Below are positions 60,520 to 64,000 of a DNA stretch of 64,000 bases, piece after piece (positions within the stretch are counted from its first letter, which is position 1; each line of letters starts with the position of its first letter). A model generated the notes under the pieces. That model saw nothing but the letters and a program-made list of their open reading frames with translations. It was not told the DNA's origin and did no database searches. This DNA comes from Sorangium aterium. GTDB lineage: Bacteria > Myxococcota_A > Polyangia > Polyangiales > Polyangiaceae. The DNA is taken from contig NZ_JAQNDK010000001.1 of NCBI RefSeq assembly GCF_028368935.1, positions 1,054,001 through 1,118,000 of the forward strand, given 5' to 3'. The position numbers and the translations under genes were made by a program.

Positions 60520-62367
60520 TCATCGGTCCTGCGGGACCACCTCGAGCTCCTCGGGCGCCGCGCTCCCCGCGAGGGGCAGCGTCACCTCCACCCCCTCGTG
60601 CACCGGCAAGGTCGCCGCGACGGGCCAGGAGCGCGGCGCGCTGCCCTCGCCTGCCGCGACCTCGCGCAGCGTGACGCCGCGCACCGGATTCACGCCGCCG
60701 TTGAAGAGGCACGCGCGAAGCCGCCCCTCGACGACCGCGGCCGAGCAGGGGATGACATCGGCCGTCGCGCGCCGGATCCGGCCGAGCATCGCCTCCTCCG
60801 CGGGCGCGGCGGGCAGGAGCGACACGAGCGCGTCGCGGGCGCGCGGGTCGCGGAGCCAGGCGAGCATCATCGCCGCGTGGATGCGCACCACGCGGTAGCG
60901 CGCGCGCGTGAGCTGGAAGAAGGCGTCGGGCGACGCCACGCCGGTCTCGCCGTCGAGCATGCCCGTCACGCCCGGCTCGATCTTCACCTCCGTGCCGGGC
61001 GCCTCGACGTGCCACTTCACCGCGCGCCCCGGCCCGAGCGCGCCTTCCCAGAACAGCCCGCGCTCGGTGATGCCGGCGCGCTCGCCGCGGCGATCGCGCC
61101 GCGCGAACGTGAGCAGCACGCGGAAGTCGCTGACGGGCGCGCCGCTGTTGTTCACGACCGCGAGCTCGAAGTCGTAGCGGCCGCGCGCCGGCCGCGTCGC
61201 GCCGCCGTCCCGGCCCGCGTCGCCCGGGTCCACCCCGGCGTCGCCCGGCTCCCCGGCGGCGTCGCCCTGCCCCGCGCCGGCCTCGCTCTCCGCGTCGTCG
61301 TCCGCGCGTTCCTGCCGCAGGATCGGCGCGATCACCCCGGCGCCGTCGTCCGGCCCTGTCGATCCGAGCAGGCTGAGGATCGGCACCCCCGCCCGCCAGA
61401 GCGGCGAGTCGGCGCGATCGCAGAGGCAGTGCGGGAACGACGGCTCGGCGCGCTCCCGGACCTCGCTCGCGAGGAGCGCGGCGGTGGCTCCGCGGGTCGC
61501 CTGCACGACGCCGCGCGCCGCCTGTCGCTCGGCCGGCGGCTGATCGCGGGGCGCCGCGAACCGCTGCACGAACGCCATCGTCGCCACGATGCCGATCACC
61601 GCGAGCGCCGCCGGCACGAGCACGCGGGCCCGGAGCGGGAGCGCGTCGATCCCCTCCTCGACGCCGCGCCTTTGTTCGCGCCCCGGCCGCTCGCCGAGCG
61701 GCGTCGGGCGGGGCGCGAACACGGGCGCAGCCGGCGAGCCGGGGGACGAGGCCGCGAGCCGCTCCGACGCGAAGCCCATGCGGCTCGACATCTCCGCCAC
61801 GAGCGCGTCGCGCAGGCGGTCCGAGGGCGGCCCTCCCCAGGTCGCGAGCCGCGCGACGAAGCGCAGCGCGAGCCAGGTCGCGAGCGCGACGAGGCACGCG
61901 AGCGACGCGGTCCCGAGCGGGCCGCTCGCGAGATAGTCGGGGGACAGAGCGGCCGCGAGCACGCCGAGCGGCGCCGGCGCGATCCAGCTCGCCATGCGGG
62001 CGTTGAGGCGCGCGCGGTAGGCGCTCTCCATCGCCTCCATCGCCGCCGGCGAGGTCACGCCGGGCACGCCGGGCAGATCGCCCTCGAAGCGCGCGAGGAC
62101 GAAGCAGTTGTGCGGCGAGCACGCGGACGGATCGAGCGCCACGCAGAGCGCCTTGCCGCGCCGGAAGAGGCCGCGGATCGCTGTGTAAGGCACCCCGAAG
62201 CGGACCGGCGCCGCCACGGCGCCCAGGGCGAACCCCTCGGCGTAGCCGGCGACGCGGACCAGCTCGACCTCGAGCTCCGCCTCGGCGCAGGTGAAGCGCA
62301 CCGCGCCAACGGCATTGGCGCCCCCCTCGGCGATCGCCAGGGCAGCGACGGAGAACGCGCGAGCCAA
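60520..62367 (-). CDS. Large hypothetical membrane protein
   Basis: 615 residues. The N-terminal ~90 residues look like a small beta-rich domain (RFTCAEAELEVELVRVAG). Hydrophobic segments follow (WIAPAPLGVLAAAL, ASLACLVALATWLALRF, RVLVPAALAVIGIVATMAFV). A polar linker with GDAAGEPGDAGVDPGDAGRD repeats leads to a C-terminal beta-sandwich-like part (YDFELAVVNNSGAPVSDFRVLLTFARR, KWHVEAPGTEVKIEPGV). Family not recognised. It lies 15 bp upstream of the matrixin-like gene on the same strand, so it may be cotranscribed with it and the next membrane gene. Confidence 0.75.
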   Translation of the reverse strand: MARAFSVAALAIAEGGANAVGAVRFTCAEAELEVELVRVAGYAEGFALGAVAAPVRFGVPYTAIRGLFRRGKALCVALDPSACSPHNCFVLARFEGDLPGVPGVTSPAAMEAMESAYRARLNARMASWIAPAPLGVLAAALSPDYLASGPLGTASLACLVALATWLALRFVARLATWGGPPSDRLRDALVAEMSSRMGFASERLAASSPGSPAAPVFAPRPTPLGERPGREQRRGVEEGIDALPLRARVLVPAALAVIGIVATMAFVQRFAAPRDQPPAERQAARGVVQATRGATAALLASEVRERAEPSFPHCLCDRADSPLWRAGVPILSLLGSTGPDDGAGVIAPILRQERADDDAESEAGAGQGDAAGEPGDAGVDPGDAGRDGGATRPARGRYDFELAVVNNSGAPVSDFRVLLTFARRDRRGERAGITERGLFWEGALGPGRAVKWHVEAPGTEVKIEPGVTGMLDGETGVASPDAFFQLTRARYRVVRIHAAMMLAWLRDPRARDALVSLLPAAPAEEAMLGRIRRATADVIPCSAAVVEGRLRACLFNGGVNPVRGVTLREVAAGEGSAPRSWPVAATLPVHEGVEVTLPLAGSAAPEELEVVPQDR

Positions 62368-62488
62368 GGTGGCCGCACCCTAACCGCGCGGGCCGGAGCG
62401 CTGCAACGGAAACCCGGACGGCCAGGAGGCCCCGGGCGCGGCGGGTGACCGTTGATCGCCCCGCGCCGGGTGCGTAATACGTGGCGCC

Positions 62489-63097
62489 ATGAAGCCTCTC
62501 CAGATCGTCATCGCCATCTCCTGCGCTGTCCTCCTCGGCCCGGTCGCGGGCTGCGAGGAGAAGGTCCCCGAGCCGGATCTGCCGCCGGGCAGCGCCGTGC
62601 CGGCGGTGAAGCCCGCCGAGCCGGAGCCCGCCGATCTCATCAAGGAAGACACCGTCGTGGGCACCGGCCCGGAGGCGAAGGACGGCGACAAAGTCCGCGT
62701 CCACTACACGGGGCGCCTGCTGAAGAACAACGCCGAGTTCGACTCCTCCGTCGGCCGCGAGCCGTTCGAGTTCACGCTCGGCGCGTCGGAGGTCATCAAG
62801 GGCTGGGACCAGGGCGTGGCCGGGATGAAGGTGGGCGGCAAGCGCAAGCTCACGATCCCCTCCCGCCTCGCGTACGGCGACGCGGGCAGCCCGCCGAAGA
62901 TCCCGGCCAAGGCGACGCTGGTCTTCGACATCGAGCTGCTCGGCGTCGGCGACGCGGCGAAGGACGCGGCCGGGGAGGACAAGGCCGGGAAGACCACGGC
63001 CGACAAGGCGGCCAAGCCCGCGGGCGACAAGGCGGCCAAGGGCAACAAGCCCGCGGCGCCGGCCGAGAAGAAGGAGGCGCCCAAGGAGGCGAAGTGA
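62489..63097 (+). CDS. FKBP-type peptidyl-prolyl isomerase lipoprotein
   Basis: 202 residues. Signal peptide and lipobox (IAISCAVLLGPVAGC), a short acidic/Pro linker, then an FKBP domain at about 55-150 with the active-site aromatic and polar residues in KVRVHYTGRLLKNNAEFDSS, EVIKGWDQGVAGMKVGGKRKLTIPSRLAYGD and TLVFDIELLGV (blocks). It catalyses proline isomerisation in exported proteins. The Lys/Ala/Gly-rich C-terminal tail (GDKAAKGNKPAAPAEKKEAPKE) is low complexity. It is divergent from the large membrane protein gene at 62367 (121-bp gap). Confidence 0.94.
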   Translation: MKPLQIVIAISCAVLLGPVAGCEEKVPEPDLPPGSAVPAVKPAEPEPADLIKEDTVVGTGPEAKDGDKVRVHYTGRLLKNNAEFDSSVGREPFEFTLGASEVIKGWDQGVAGMKVGGKRKLTIPSRLAYGDAGSPPKIPAKATLVFDIELLGVGDAAKDAAGEDKAGKTTADKAAKPAGDKAAKGNKPAAPAEKKEAPKEAK

Positions 63098-63137
63098 GCC
63101 GCGGGCGGCCGCGCGAAGTAAGCCGCGGGCGCCGCGC

Positions 63138-64000
63138 TCAGACGACGCGCGCGAGCGCCTTGAGGAAGATCTCGTAGGCCTCGAGCGGGTACTCGCCCAT
63201 GTGGAAGATCCGGAACAGCCGGTCCGAGAGCTTCCCCTGGGCCGCGTAGATCTCGAACACGTGCCCATCGACCGGCTCGCTGGCGAGCCGGCTCGCCATC
63301 TCGTCATAGGTCCGCCCGGCCGGGATGTGCAGCGCCGTCCCGATCGACTGGAGCGGCATGTTCTCCCAGCGCGCGATCGTCAGCCCGAGGCGCTCGTAGC
63401 CGGGGCGCAGGATCGCGCAGCGCGCCTGGTACACGGCGTGACGCCCGGCGACGCCGCCGGTCGCGGCGAGGTGATCCAGCGCTGCGATCACCTGGCAGAG
63501 GCTCATCGGATCGATCGTGTACGGGTGCGCGCCGCCCTGCTGGGCGCGCCACGTCTTGTGGAGCTCCAGGCTCGGTACGCGGGCGGGGATCCGCTCCATC
63601 TCGGCGAGCAGGTCCTTGCGGACCAGCGCCACCGTCAGGTTGGGGTGGCTGTGGAGGCCCTTGTTGCACGAGCCCATGACGGCGGCGATGCCTGAGCCCT
63701 CGAGGGCCAGCGGCTCGACGAAGAGCGCGCTGATGCCGTCGACGAGGAGCTTCTTGCCGTACTTCCGGGCGAGCGCGCCGACCTCGGGCACGGGGTTCAA
63801 CGTGCACGTCGACGTGCCCCCGTAGACCATGGCCACCGCGTCGACCTCGTCCGCCGCCAGGATGGCCTCGATCCTCGCGAGGTCCGGCCTCTCGCCGTAG
63901 GGCAGGCACATGTCGACCGCCGGCTGGCCGAGCGTGGCGGCGTACTCGAAGATCCGGTCGCCGTAGGCGCCGTTCCGGACGACGAGGAGCCGCTCGTCGC
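63138..64000 (-). CDS. Class V aminotransferase, 2-aminoethylphosphonate/alanine-glyoxylate type (partial)
   Basis: The frame runs to the window edge (at least 287 residues; N-terminus outside). The PLP Lys is in SCNKGLHSHPNL; other blocks are VVRNGAYGDRIFEYAATLG, VDAVAMVYGGTSTCTLNPVPEVGALARKYGK, KKLLVDGISALFVE and HIPAGRTYDEM. It resembles PhnW and serine/alanine-glyoxylate aminotransferases and should transfer an amino group to pyruvate or glyoxylate. An internal ATG at 63911 is not the true start because the family sequence continues upstream. No phosphonate genes are visible in the window. The FKBP gene converges 40 bp away. Confidence 0.88.
   Translation of the reverse strand, partial: DERLLVVRNGAYGDRIFEYAATLGQPAVDMCLPYGERPDLARIEAILAADEVDAVAMVYGGTSTCTLNPVPEVGALARKYGKKLLVDGISALFVEPLALEGSGIAAVMGSCNKGLHSHPNLTVALVRKDLLAEMERIPARVPSLELHKTWRAQQGGAHPYTIDPMSLCQVIAALDHLAATGGVAGRHAVYQARCAILRPGYERLGLTIARWENMPLQSIGTALHIPAGRTYDEMASRLASEPVDGHVFEIYAAQGKLSDRLFRIFHMGEYPLEAYEIFLKALARVV

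Noticed and set aside
59098-62448. 1116-codon plus-strand open frame
   Set aside because: Arg/Ala/His-rich shadow antisense to the three minus-strand genes with signal peptides, HExxHxxGxxH and membrane segments.

Overview
The window is very GC-rich DNA with short intergenic gaps and many secreted lipoproteins that carry Gly/Ser-rich linkers. Two proteins have a MYXO-CTERM-like tail (Cys-rich spot, hydrophobic stretch, Arg cluster), and one resembles the polysaccharide-monooxygenase-like family named after a Sorangium cellulosum locus. EF-hand proteins, PAS-STAS proteins, a PP2C phosphatase and an Rhs toxin fit the same picture. I infer a myxobacterium, probably Polyangiales (Sorangium/Polyangium-like), from chromosomal DNA. 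I saw no tRNA, rRNA, CRISPR array or complete insertion sequence.

Layout. 1-8.9 kb: end of a probable AAA ATPase gene and its VWA partner, a beta-propeller/cytochrome c lipoprotein, an NCS1 permease, a PAS-STAS regulator, a lipoprotein and an unknown protein. 8.9-12.3 kb: an ECF sigma factor with downstream DoxX and YCII genes, then an aldo/keto reductase preceded by four palindromes spaced exactly 42 bp apart. 12.4-18 kb: a tandem duplication of an EF-hand gene with its promoter, and secreted or unknown proteins. 18.2-19.4 kb: a less GC-rich patch with a small DNA-binding-like protein, a frameshifted HNH nuclease gene, an attC-like hairpin and a small membrane protein. 19.4-27.8 kb: YdeI-like, VOC and penicillin-binding-like proteins, then a PAAR/Rhs polymorphic toxin whose tip looks like a clan CD cysteine peptidase, translationally coupled to a large partner gene.

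27.9-38 kb: nth-ung-YkgJ cluster, a glutathione S-transferase, an Rpn/DUF4351-type protein, a PP2C phosphatase, a histidine-brace secreted protein, an aldo/keto reductase, a Kazal-like lipoprotein and a thioredoxin-TPR lipoprotein. 38-45 kb: a six-gene minus-strand operon (ALAS-like oxoamine synthase, TauD-type dioxygenase, divergent FabH-like enzyme, ATP-grasp ligase, MFS exporter, PaaK-like adenylating enzyme) that looks like a compact, undescribed small-molecule pathway. It is the best candidate here for a new system.

45-64 kb: Cys-motif, membrane and small zinc-binding-like proteins, an OPT transporter with a strong upstream palindrome, a LysR regulator, a second PAS-STAS protein, an ABC importer pair without a binding protein plus an aldo/keto reductase, a TetR-hydrolase operon with a paired operator over a TATAAT box, a degenerate repeat block, two large unknown membrane proteins around a matrixin-like protease, an FKBP lipoprotein, and a class V aminotransferase cut by the window edge.
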